Positions 47,391 to 57,823 of a DNA stretch of 64,000 nucleotides are shown piece after piece. The notes below the pieces were generated by a model. That model made no database searches and was not told the origin of the DNA. It worked only from the letters and a program-made list of their open reading frames with translations. The position numbers and the translations under genes were made by a program. Every line of letters starts with the position of its first letter. Within the stretch, counting starts at the first letter, position 1. Source of the DNA: Branchiostoma floridae. Taxonomy: Eukaryota; Chordata; Leptocardii; Amphioxiformes; Branchiostomatidae. The DNA lies in assembly GCF_000003815.2 (NCBI RefSeq), contig NC_049987.1:17401959-17465958 (forward strand), in the 5' to 3' direction.

Positions 47391-47841
47391 GTTGGGACTA
47401 GGGCTGGGTACCGGTACAGAAAATTCAGGTCCAGGTCCGGTTCAGGTCCAGAGGATCAGGTCCAGGTCCGGACCTGAACCTGGACCTGATTCAGTATGAC
47501 TCATACCAATGGTCCATTTCACTACAAAGAAATCTGTTTGGTGGAGTATTAGACTAATACACTGGCGTTTTAAAATGCTACAACGCTAAATGTACCTGTA
47601 CGATTGAATGTAAACCTTGGTAGAAATTACTATAAACTCTACTCTACTTCACTCTTGTCATTTTCTTCCAACTGCAAGCTCCAAAACGTGTGAATGCCTG
47701 ATCAAATAATATGTTAATTTTCTAATCGGTCCAACATCCGGTCCACCTAATTTTTTCAGGTCCGGTTTTTCTGGACCGGTCCAATAAGAAAAACCGGTTT
47801 TGTACCGGTACGCTGTACCGATACCCAGCCCTAGTTGGGAC
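47391..47841. mobile_element. hAT-like MITE with perfect 8-bp target duplication
   Basis: The element (47,399-47,833) has ends TAGGGCTGGGTACCGGTAC and GTACCGATACCCAGCCCTA and is flanked by GTTGGGAC at 47,391-47,398 and 47,834-47,841. The interior carries GGTCCAGGTCCGGAC and GGACCTGAACC palindromes. Same family as 33,026 and 59,678. Confidence 0.92.
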
Positions 47842-47933
47842 AAATTTTGTTTTTAGTTATATTGATCATCTAGGTACTAACTTACTAGTTGAAGGCAGAA
47901 CGACCATTTTCCTTCAGACGGCAATCACTTAAG

Positions 47934-48177
47934 GTGGTATCTCACTGCACTTGGGGTACCGGTGCGACAGTGCGGGGTTCGAAAGATCACTCAACGAATT
48001 TCAGAGATAAAAAACGAATTTTCTTACGTTTTGTATATTCTGATGTCTTCTAAGTCATACTTTTACGTATTACGCAATATCTAGATTTTTACAAAATCGG
48101 CGAAAATAACACAACAGTACCACAGTGAAAGAGCCCCGCAGTACCGCATCGGTGCCCCAAGTGCAGTGAGATACCAC
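47934..48177. mobile_element. Foldback MITE
   Basis: Left arm GTGGTATCTCACTGCACTTG and right arm CAAGTGCAGTGAGATACCAC are exact complements for 20 bases, then continue imperfectly (GGGGTACCGGTGCG / CGCATCGGTGCCCC). Confidence 0.8.
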
Positions 48178-49051
48178 ATTTACAGGGACCAAAATTGGAT
48201 TTGTGTGATCGTTGATTTTATGATTGAAACAAAATGCAATAGGTAATGTAAAAGTATGACTTATACAAGACAACAAAACGCACAAGAAATTCGTTGGAAA
48301 AATTTTATAAAACGAATCGAATCAACGAAACATCATATCACAACCAGAGTATTTTTATTCCTGTATTTAAGAAGTGCAATAATGTACGTGACACTGGTGT
48401 GATAGCGTAGTGTCACAACATATCTATGTACAAATGTAACTCTACTGATTTATTGTCCTTATTTGACAATACACAAATAAGAAAATTGATCGGAAGTGCA
48501 CTCTTTTGCGCATTTTGTCTCTCACCAATTGTCATTTTAAAACATAATTAGGACTGAATTTTAGATGCTTTACCTGACCATAAAAAAAACGAAACATGAT
48601 TTTTTTTCAAAATACCAATTAACGACGTCCATACGAATTTGTTATTTTCTTCGTCAATTTACTTTGGTCATGACATTTGAAACTCTTCAGGCAACAGCTG
48701 AGACCATCAAAAATGTTTACAAGAATTGGGAGCCGTTCATGAAGATGGTGGAGATTCACGTCTACATTATTCTCTCAAAATTTGGCGGTCATAGAAAAAG
48801 TCGTTTAAGAGTTGGAAGGGGCGAGCCTAAAAAATTAACCACCACCATTTCCAGAATATGTGATATATAATATGCTGTGTGAGTCAAAAAGCTGAGTCAC
48901 GTGTAAATAATTGTGACATGTAAAACATACACATTCTAACACAGCAACCACTGCCATGATGGCACACTTCAAAATTTCTGAAAATAATTTCATCAGGTTG
49001 GTAGATCATAATATAGGAGTTATCCTTTACGCAACCAGTTGATCTGACCTT
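48178..49051. other. AT-rich intergenic sequence
   Basis: No exon, RNA gene or element recognised between the foldback MITEs. Confidence 0.5.
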
Positions 49052-49354
49052 GTTTCGATGCCTGTCAGACATCTTCCGTAATGCTTTTAACTGGAGATCT
49101 GCTTCTCGCCGCTATATATGTAGCCGGTGTATAGGTGGCGCTTTTGCGGCGAGAACACAATCCCAAACGTGGCTGAGTTTGTACGTCCCCCCCTTTATCA
49201 AAGAAGCACTGTCGATAAGAAATGAACCGTGACGAGGGGGGTACAAACTCAGCCACGATCGGGGTTGTGTTCTCGCCGCAAAAGCGCCACCTACATCGGC
49301 TTCATATACCGGCAAGAAGCAGAACTCCAGTTAGCAGCTCAGAGGCATCGAAAC
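49052..49354. mobile_element. Foldback MITE, 150-bp arms
   Basis: The arms begin GTTTCGATGCCT and end AGGCATCGAAAC. They include GGTGGCGCTTTTGCGGCGAG paired with its complement, and the TGGCTGAGTTTGTAC arm. Nearly the whole element can fold back on itself. Confidence 0.78.
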
Positions 49355-49416
49355 GTCAGCTAAGGTGAGATTAACTAGTTGGGTAAAAGAACACCCCTAT
49401 ATACTTCAAAATTTCT

Positions 49417-52400
49417 TCAATATATCATCATCGTCGAGGCACTTTGTCCGAGAAACATGGCTACCACCAGTGGCAGGACCAGGATTACAAAGACCGGAGC
49501 CGGAATTCCGGGCGTTCCTCGGCTCACGACAGGTTTGTAAGACTCGCAGATTCCATTCTGCATGCAGTTGAGGATGACATTGGCCTGGTCAATCCCGGAA
49601 AGGTACCTACCATTGACACAAGACATTAGCATTACTGAATGCAGCATTTTTACCTCCTTGAGAAATAAAGGTGTTGTTGTCGGTTTTCGGTGTACTTGTC
49701 TCTTTGTGTGTTCTTGTCTGTCTGTGCTTCTCTCGTGTTTTTTTTTTTGTATGGATCACGATGATATTTGGGTACGTCTTAGGAAGACGAAGGACAATGT
49801 CAGTGTGTGCCCCTAAGCTTGGTAGTACAGCAGAACTTTATCTTTTGTCTTGGACATGCTGTGGTCTTGTTTTTTTGGTGGCAGATAGCTTTTTGATATA
49901 AGTACTAAGATTACATAAAAATAAATTACACGATATTCTTTAAAACGCGAATTTCTTTAGTGGCCTAGCTCGTTTTTACCAGATTTACAACGTTACATTC
50001 TGCTCTTCGTGTGCTGTGCCAGATAATGTTCAATATTCTCAAGTTTTCAACTCACCCTCCTTGCAGGTACCCGTTGTATTTTGCGTGTGTTGCCTCTCCT
50101 CCGAAGTACAAGCGTCCGACAGGTGCCGCCAGCTTCTCAAAATCTTGCGTATTCACGTGAACAGGCCAGTTGGAGTAGGCACCAAAGAACAGTGGGTCAG
50201 TCAGCCATCTAGAGACAAAGAAGCAGTAGGACAGAGGTAAACAGCCGTAACTATCAAAGTTAGAAAAAGTTGTTGAATCAAGCATAATTCATATTCAGGA
50301 TATCACATTATATTGAAATTGTCTCTTTATAGGATATCACATTATATTCAAATTGTCTCTTTATAGGACATCACATTATATTCAAAGAGTACCTCTCTTC
50401 TTAGATGGGCATACCTAATTGTCAAAGCCTGCTTGAATTACCTTTGTAGGCTGTACCTCTCTTCTTTGATAGATGGGCATGCCTAATTGAATTAACTTTG
50501 TAGGCCAATAAATGACCTAGACAAGCAAAATACGATCTGGTGGGTCATCAGAGATATGAGAGCCAGACAGCGGTGCAGAAAAAGTATGGTGCTATGAAAA
50601 ATGTGTGGTTCTATTTTATGCAAATGAGTTCATAGTAGCTCACATTTTTCATAGTACCACACTTTTCTGCACTATGGGGATATAAACACAGGGCTCTGAT
50701 TGGCTAAGGGGTAGTGGCCATGTTGTAATGTAAACAATATATATTTCTATATTCTAACCAGGCAATATTTCCTCACTGTATCATATAGTTCATGAAACAG
50801 GAACGGGACAAGTCCAGACCTGGGTACGAGGATGCTCTCCGGTTCAGGGATGTTGTCGCCGTACATGTTCTTCAGGACAGCCATCACCTCCTGTTTGGTC
50901 TCCTCGTCAGACTGAAGTTCAATCGCTTGTACCTCGTTGGCCAAGGCTGAAACCATCAGAATATTCGTGCCTGGTGGAAGAATTATATGCATGTATATGC
51001 CTTGGTAATATGTTGACATTGTGGTTATGGTAAATGACAAATTGAATAAAGATTAAAACTTCTATAAATGTTCCGGGTTCGATTTCCTGACAGCCCCTTG
51101 GGAATGGCACTTTGCACATATTTCCTCCTTGAAAATGAGCAAAAATGAGCGGGACTATCTCACCAAGTGGAGGCACGTTGGAGGCACTGCGGAGTTTGTT
51201 CACGAATGCACTTTTGCGCTACTTTAGCCACTTTTCTCTTGCACTCTCACTGACGCGAGGCACTGTTGCGTCTCAAGTGCAGATGAACGGGTTATTGAAA
51301 ATCGCAGCGTTGTCAAGTTATCAAAAATGTTTAAGATGCATCACAAAAGAGATTGATTAGAAAATATAAAAGGGTATTCACTTATGATACTTGATATTTG
51401 CTTCTTGTTACTGTCATGGTGAAGGCACGATGGAGGCACTGCGGAGGCATTTTACCACTTGCGTTGGTTTTTAAAATTTTTTTAAACACTGCCTTTGTTG
51501 GTTGCACGTTGGATTTCGTTGGAAGTACGTCGGGTTTTCGTTGGAGGCACGTTGGATTTCGTTGGAGTCACCTTGAAGGCACGTTTGTGTTGTCGAAATC
51601 AACAGTGCCTCCAACGTGCCTCCGCTTGGTGAGATTTGGTTATGTACATGCTATCGGATGGGACGTGAGGCCGGAAGTTCTGTGCCTTAGGAGAGTGCTA
51701 TTTCTCGAGCATGTGAAAGAACCCACCACACTTATCAAAAACTGCATTTGGTTATCCCAGTACGTCAAATGGTCTGCATGCCTTTTTCCGTTAAGCGTTA
51801 CGAGCCATTTTAATTCACCGTTAATCGTTATTAGCGATCCGCTCTTATTCAACGTTAAGCGTTATCTGTATATTATTTGTGAAGCGTTATTGGTCGTTTT
51901 AATTCAACGTTTTAACGTTGAATTAAAACGATCAATATATTATATACGCTTAAAGGCGTTATTTGTTATCCTGAATTCACCGTTAAGCGTTACCAAGAAA
52001 TTCTTCATAACCCATTATATTCACGAAGTCAAACACCAGAGAGCCCCTGAAATGCAGGAACTATGGCGTTTCAAAGGGTCCAGATTTCAAAATTTCGAAA
52101 AAAAAAAGACACAGAAAATTTCAATAGCTCAAATTCATTTACAGTTTTTATACAGTCAAAGTCAGTCACGCACAAATTATCACAAAAGTACAAATACGGA
52201 ATAAATATCTGCTCAGGATATGTAGTCCGTTTTGATGTAACATAGACTATCACAATTCCACCAGGTGTCATTATACCGCCACCTAAAAAACGTTAGTAAA
52301 GACGTCTCCCCAAGATTGTCCTGAACACCGAATGTTAAATATCTTAAATGTAATACAATCCAGATATGTAGGTGTTGAAAACAATCTTGAGAAGGCCTCT

Positions 52401-55400
52401 ATAACAACGTTATTTGAGATGGCGTCATAATGACACCTGGTGGAATTATGAGAATGTATGTTATATGATCGTGTGCAGATTTTATTCAAAGACATATGTG
52501 GAACTCTATCGTCACACTAACCAGTTGGGAAGAACCCTGGTGCCTCAAGGTTTTGCCATATGGCATACTGGGGCCAAAATGACCCTGCATACATAATGTA
52601 TTCGCTGTCATCCCAGAACTTGTGTGGAAACTTCAGGAAAATCTTGCAGTGTTGTCCCATCCGAAACTGGTAGATCTCCTCAACCTGTGGATGGAGGCAG
52701 TTAGCATCAAGGTAAAAGGAGAAAAAGATGAAGTGTACTGTTCGACAACATAAAACGATTGAAATCTCAAGATTTAAACTTCAATGGTGATGTAACGGAT
52801 ATCAATATATATCAATAGGTGAGTGGGTGAGCGAATAATGAGTGAGTTGGTGGGAGAGTAGCCTTTGTTTCCACAATCTCTCGCTGGCTGGGGTTGATGA
52901 CCTTGGGTGCGGGAATTGTAGGGTCGGCCGCTAGGAGCGCGATTTTAGTCAGGCTAGTGGGAGATAGAGTGAGTAGGTTGGTATTTTTAGCGAGTGAGCG
53001 AGTAAGTGATTGAGTGAATGAGTGAGTGAGTGCGCGAGTGGGTGAGCGAGCGAATGAGTGAGTGAGCGAGCGAGTGAGCAAGTGAGTGAGTGAGTGAGTG
53101 AGTGAGCGAGCGAGTGAGCAAGTGAGTGAGTGAGTGAGTGAATTGGTGCAATGAGTGAGTGAGTGAATGTGTCAGAGAGTGAGTATGATGAAGACTGACT
53201 CCCCACCTTCCAGTCAGGTAGATCAGGTATGAAGTCGATAACTTCGTTCTCCAGCACGCCGATACTGACAGTCATGAGTCCGTACTCCCCTCGGTAGATG
53301 GACCCGTCCGTGGTAGTAAACGTTACTTCCGTATGATCCGTCCAGTTCACCGTCTCGACCACTTTGTTCAACTGGAGGCGGGGGTCGTTTGGTGACAAAA
53401 ACTCGTTTGACAACCTGGAAAATTAAAAGAAAGCAACTATTGAAATTATAGCTTTGATAATCTTGAATTATTTGAATTACTTAAGGAAAATGTCTGAATT
53501 ACGAAGTGCAATTTGAAAAAATTTATCTGACTTTTACGAAATGCAATGCATTTTGCATCCAATAACTGTGAAAATGCATCTAATAACTTTTGTGACAACA
53601 TAGGGCTTGTTCATAACAGCCAGAAAACTGTTCGTTACCAAGAAAACTGTTCGTTGTCCAGAAAACAATAAATATTATAATCATAATTGCAATCCAATTT
53701 CTTGCTGTATTATCTCCAAAGTAAAACAAAACAGCTGTCGTTCAACACACATCAGTCCTAAAATCTCAAAGGCTACCTACTAGTATGGCTAAATACTACG
53801 TCCACGACATGTTTACAAGAAGTATACGAACAACTGGTTCCGTACGGCAAAGAAAGTCATTGATAGCTTGTCGAATTATCCTGTTTGATGACAGTGAAGT
53901 ACTTAAACCAAGACATGAGATTACGTCATACCTGTCAACAATATGTCCAAAACCTCGTTGGTCAGTGACGAAGTAGTCCTCATCCGAGAAGTCTTCGGCA
54001 ACCCGTCCGGTGTTGTTTAGTGATGTCACTTCCGCTGGGTCCGCGTATTCAAACTCATAGTCAAAATACTCTAGGATCCTCTCCAGTGGGGTCTTTGCCT
54101 TCCAGCCTCCCAGTTTCAGTGCGACTTCCAATGACACGTCTGGCAGTCTGAAATGATACAGTCAACAAAGGAATCATCCTGCAAAAAGGAAATAATGTAA
54201 AAGCTAGGTACAACATCATATCCTTTTTGCATTTTGCGACTTGCAGTCGCAAAATGCCTTGTCGCTAGAGTATTCGCTGTTGTGATGTTGAGATGTTGGA
54301 ATCTTGGAATGAGCGGACCTGTCCAATCTATGCCATGCATTTGTATACCTGTTAAAACAAGCCCTGATAATATGCTGGAACTAGCTCAGTGGTAAAGTTT
54401 ACGCGTTGTAAACCAACGCTTCGGGGCCGATTCCGTGGACGGAAAATTTGTCAACTTTCTTTTTTTTATTTTTTTTACATCCATTAAAGTACTAGTAAAC
54501 AATGCTTTTGTCTTTTGACCAGAACATTTGGGACCTTCTGTTATAGTTCTGCATTTTTCCGCTGTTGGGATATTTGAATGAACGAACAGACATGTATTAC
54601 ATAAAACATTTAATGTCTCTAACTATATGTCGTTCTAACTTTCCTTAAAATGCCCATACAACATCTATATCACATAATTACACGAGAAGAAACTGATTTT
54701 CTTGAAAATAATTGCATACAAGCTGCATGATAAAAAGTTTCACTAAACATATTCATTTTAATTTCCTGGACGTACCTCATTTGCATATTTGTGAATCTCT
54801 CCATGCGACCATATCAGGTTTAGTTACTCTTTTTCTATTTATAAAACATTCTAATAACTAGAAAAAAACGTTCACATACGCAAACCTTGGCAAAATGCCA
54901 GCCTTTTTAAAAGCACTTGTTTTCAATAGTTCTGCTAGCTGTAGAGAGTTGAATTTCTAAGGAACCTGTTTTAAAACCTTGAGACAACTCTTCAAAAAGG
55001 GTGGCTCGAGTGAGTTCAAATCACATCTTAAGATCAACAAACAGTGTAGTAGGTTGTAGCCCTTGCACTAAAAAGTGTTAGAATCAAATCAAGAGTGAAA
55101 TCCGTCTTGCACGATTACATATATCATGCTAATTGGTACACTGGTTAAATTTAAAAAAAAATCATAATCACGTGTCGTTGCGAATCTGTCCCCTCCAATT
55201 TTCCAGATAATCTTGTGCTGTTGACAGCCTCTCAGTCTGTGCCTCCGCCTGGTCGGTTACGTCATTTCCTGTTTTGTTGCGAACGACGAAGTCATCGTAG
55301 TTGGATTCCTAGTACACGTGTATAATGTAACGCTTGTAGTTACGTTAATTAACTTACCACTCTAATCGTGGCATATATCCGAGCAAATTCCCTTCCAAAC

Positions 55401-56578
55401 TAAGTAGTCTGGATTTAAAAGCATCTTATACCACCATCCCATGACAAGGGTGGTTAACAGTAAATAGGACGTACACTTAGCAAATACTATATTTGTGAAG
55501 AACCTCTAAACGGATCTCAATGGCATTTGGTATGTGGGTAGATGTTGAAAAGACGAAGGCCAAGCTAAATTTTGGGCCTCCTGGTGTCTGAGCTTGGTAC
55601 TGCAGCACAATTTTCGTTTTTTTTTTACCTTTTGATCTAGTCTTGCTATGATGTTGATTTTTTGGTGACAGATAGCTTGTGATTTAAGAAAGAAATGGTG
55701 CATGTTCGGGCCTCCTTGCAGCTTGCTCTGGAACTGCAGGGGCATTTTTTGCAAAATCTTCCAATGACGATAACCGTTGTTTGTGAAAAGTGGAACATTA
55801 TATATACCAATTATGCAAATAAACCTAATTTGCGTAATCAATGCAAAAGTGCCATACTTCTTCTGAATCTGTGGTTCAGTAAATGATTGGAATGTCAACA
55901 CTGGACCCGTGTAGATTAATTAAAGGTACACATAACTAAGCATAGATTATGTGGCTGTGGAAGTCATTTGCATAATCATAACATTTCATGGAGATATGAG
56001 ATCTCTGAACTCTTGTTTTGTTAACGGATACAAGATTCACCCGTTTTTCTGATGTCAAAAAAATAAAAGCTAAGAAATCTAGAGTGATAAAACAATAATG
56101 TTACCTTTCCTGAGATGCTGTACTTCTGCACCAGCTCCCAGATTGGGTTGTTGTTACTACGACCGTGCACCCAGTTGGCCCCCACTTCAACCTTAACTCC
56201 TCCGAATTCCACCTGAAATAAATTCAAAATTGCAAAAGACAGTGGTAACATGTGGTAAAATGAAACACCGAGCTCCACCTACAAATGGAAAAACCATAGC
56301 AGCATCAAACAGTTTAAAGGCAACAATCATCGTGGAACAACAAGAAAACCGTTCGTTACCTGTTTCATCCTTCCACCAATCCGGTCTGACCCCTCCAGAA
56401 TGACGAAATCGTCCACCCCGTTCTCATGAAGAGTTTTGGCGGCGGCAATGCCAGCGATGCCCGCCCCGACAATCACGACTTTCCGCTCATCTGTAGCTCT
56501 TTTCGACAACTGCTTACAACTAACAGTTGTCATGGCAACCAGCATCATGGCTATGGCCCCCTTCATTGTGGTGCAATC
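49417..56578 (-). CDS. Secreted/anchored FAD-dependent polyamine oxidase-like enzyme
   Basis: Nine coding exons join in phase to 510 aa: 56,360-56,566, 56,105-56,212, 55,172-55,308, 53,932-54,147, 53,207-53,414, 52,522-52,684, 50,820-50,970, 50,056-50,208 and 49,417-49,606 (TGA). A signal-like [17 protein letters not shown] precedes the dinucleotide fold [14 protein letters not shown] (GxGxxG at 34-39) and [53 protein letters not shown]-like YSNWPV and YFGGEAT...[12 protein letters not shown] match plant polyamine oxidases block for block. Lys306 is the likely flavin-water lysine. Such enzymes oxidise spermine/spermidine and release H2O2. A hydrophobic C-terminus ([14 protein letters not shown]) suggests a membrane or GPI anchor. 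The acceptor TTCTAATAG at 56,579 implies an untranslated exon upstream. The exon 7 donor (GTCTGG) is weak. Confidence 0.9.
49670..49900. repeat. Dispersed AT-rich repeat, partial copy
   Basis: GTACGTCTTAGGAAGACGAAGG...CCCCTAAGCTTGGTAGTACAGC...TGGTGGCAGATAGCTTTTTGAT parallels 55,530-55,690. Confidence 0.5.
50290..50510. repeat. Short tandem duplications in PAO intron 8-7
   Basis: Three copies of a unit with GATATCACATTATATTCAAA and TTGTCTCTTTATAG (about 37 bp), then two copies of a 70-bp segment containing GTACCTCTCTTCTT and AGATGGGCATACCTAATTG. Confidence 0.75.
50572..50690. mobile_element. Small foldback MITE
   Basis: GTGCAGAAAAAGTATGGTGC...ATGAAAAATGTG on the left is mirrored by CACATTTTTCATAGTACCAC...ACTTTTCTGCAC on the right around a 30-base loop. 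Confidence 0.65.
51157..51635. mobile_element. Inverted-repeat element in PAO intron
   Basis: Ends are ATCTCACCAAGTGGAGGCAC and GTGCCTCCGCTTGGTGAGAT, extended by GTTGGAGGCAC repeats also scattered inside. About 480 bp and no transposase. Confidence 0.75.
51780..51990. repeat. GCGTTA-rich palindromic element
   Basis: CCGTTAAGCGTTA-type phrases recur in both orientations around a perfect 18-bp inverted repeat (51,894-51,911 and 51,914-51,931; TCGTTTTAATTCAACGTT) with a two-base loop. Confidence 0.65.
52238..52463. mobile_element. Foldback MITE family X, copy 1 (PAO intron)
   Basis: Ends TAACATA and TATGTTA; arms ATTCCACCAGGTGTCATTAT / ATAATGACACCTGGTGGAAT. Shares interior phrases GGTGTTGAAAACAATCTTGA and GAAGGCCTCTATAACAACGT with 56,650-56,878. 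Confidence 0.75.
52805..53185. repeat. (GAGT)n microsatellite in PAO intron 5
   Basis: GAGT/GAGC repeats interrupted by a GC-rich 100-base segment at 52,860-52,960 and ending about 20 bases from the donor of exon 53,207-53,414. Confidence 0.9.
54373..54480 (+). ncRNA. tRNA-derived sequence (SINE or tRNA pseudogene)
   Basis: AACTAGCTCAGTGGTAAAGT resembles a tRNA box A, with a short anticodon stem-loop GCGTTGTAAACCAACGC, then a decayed box B GGGGCCGATTCCG and a T-rich stretch. The acceptor stem does not pair, so it is not a functional tRNA. Confidence 0.4.
55530..56020. repeat. Dispersed AT-rich repeat, copy in PAO intron 2
   Basis: Contains GAAGGCCAAGCTAAATTTTGG, CATTTGCATAATCATAACAT and the terminal TTCATGGAGATATGAGATCT...GAACTCTTGTTTT phrase shared with 4440-5350 and 62,560-63,270. 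Confidence 0.55.
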
Positions 56579-56584
56579 CTATTA

Positions 56585-56650
56585 GAAGAAGAAAGAAGAA
56601 CTTTATTGCTCGACAATTGTAACAGGTACAATGTATGGCAATCTGTGTAT
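56585..56650 (-). mobile_element. LINE 3'-end fragment
   Basis: On the minus strand CCATACATTGTACC...GAGCAATAAAGTTCTTC ends in a CTT-rich tail, matching the core of 6245-6440. It lies directly against the acceptor of the first PAO coding exon. Confidence 0.45.
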
Positions 56651-56878
56651 AACATCGACTATCATAATTCCACCAGGTGCCATAATACCGCCACGTGAAA
56701 TGAAAATGTTAGTATAGAGGTCTTCTCAAGATTGTCTTAAATACCGAATGATAGCTTTCGTAAATGTAATACAACTCAGATATTTAGGTGTTGAAGACAA
56801 TCTTGAGAAGGCCTCTATAACAACGTTTTTTGAGGTGGTGGTATAATGGCACCTGGTGGAATTACGCGATCGTATGTT
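56650..56878. mobile_element. Foldback MITE family X, copy 2
   Basis: Arms ATAATTCCACCAGGTGCCAT / ATGGCACCTGGTGGAATTA; same family as 52,238-52,463. Confidence 0.75.
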
Positions 56879-57075
56879 GCATGGGAGTTGAATTATGTAC
56901 TATTGCGAAAGTCTAACAACTACAACTAATCTAAACCTATCTAATGTAACAGCATAAACAATCTAGTAAATATTATACAAGCTAATACTTCAGAAAATTA
57001 TGTCAATATTGCATTGTCTCGTTTTTGCAAGAAGTTGTAAATGAATGAAATGAAGCTGTGATAGCTAGCCACTAG

Positions 57076-57823
57076 TTGAAATTCTGTCTTCAACAATTAT
57101 TTGATATCAACAAATTTCAAGTTGCCATATTTGTACATAAAATTGTTCACAATAGTTCTTTCCTACCACAGCAATTTAGATGTCTTTTTAATTTCAATTC
57201 AAATTCAGATTTTCACCACCACTACACAAGACAGCAGAATCTTTTAAGACCAGTTAAAGCAAAATCTTGTCTAAAACAACACACAATAAAATTTAGAGGC
57301 CCCACCATCTGGAATAATTTAAGTCAAGTCCAACAATGCTGCTTATCATTATCCAGGTTCAAAAAGCTTGTTAAGATTGATTGCATCACACACCCAAGCA
57401 TAACTTTTACCTGATTTGTTTGATTTCCTTGTTTCCTTGTTTTTCATATCAGTTTTTGGTTGATTTTGGTAGTTGATAGCTAATGATTCTTAACACTTAG
57501 AGATCCTACCTTTTTTCTCAAATCCCAAGTTACTTGTATATGTTTTGTCTATTTTGTTTTGTATTTATTATTTCATTTGATCATTTGTAATACAACTTCC
57601 AGTCCATTAGTGTATTTCACATGATGATTTCAACTTATGTTATGTGCATTTTTCGTTCACTTTAATTATGTATAATTATTATTTCTGCAACTTATTTCTG
57701 GGGGAGGCCAAAGAAAAGCCACATAGGCTTCTGCTAACCCCCCGCATGTTCTTCATCTTTGTATACACATTTGTTTTTAAGCCATGCTATTATGTGCGAA
57801 TAAAGAAAGAAAAAAGAAAAACA
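57076..57823 (+). mobile_element. LINE 3' end (CR1/L2-like), truncated
   Basis: An open stretch to the stop at 57,412 has the C-terminus typical of LINE reverse transcriptases: INKFQVAIFVHKIVHN, HYTRQQNLLRP and IKFRGPTIWNNL. The 3' UTR follows and ends GCGAATAAAGAAAGAAAAAA. The rest of the element is missing. Confidence 0.78.

Noticed and set aside
51398-52204. 268-codon plus-strand frame
   Set aside because: It runs across the end of an inverted-repeat element and a palindromic repeat, has no recognised domain and lies antisense in a PAO intron.
52949-53413. 154-codon frame ending in [11 protein letters not shown] repeats
   Set aside because: Only 53,207-53,413 is coding (PAO exon); the remainder reads through the intronic (GAGT)n array.
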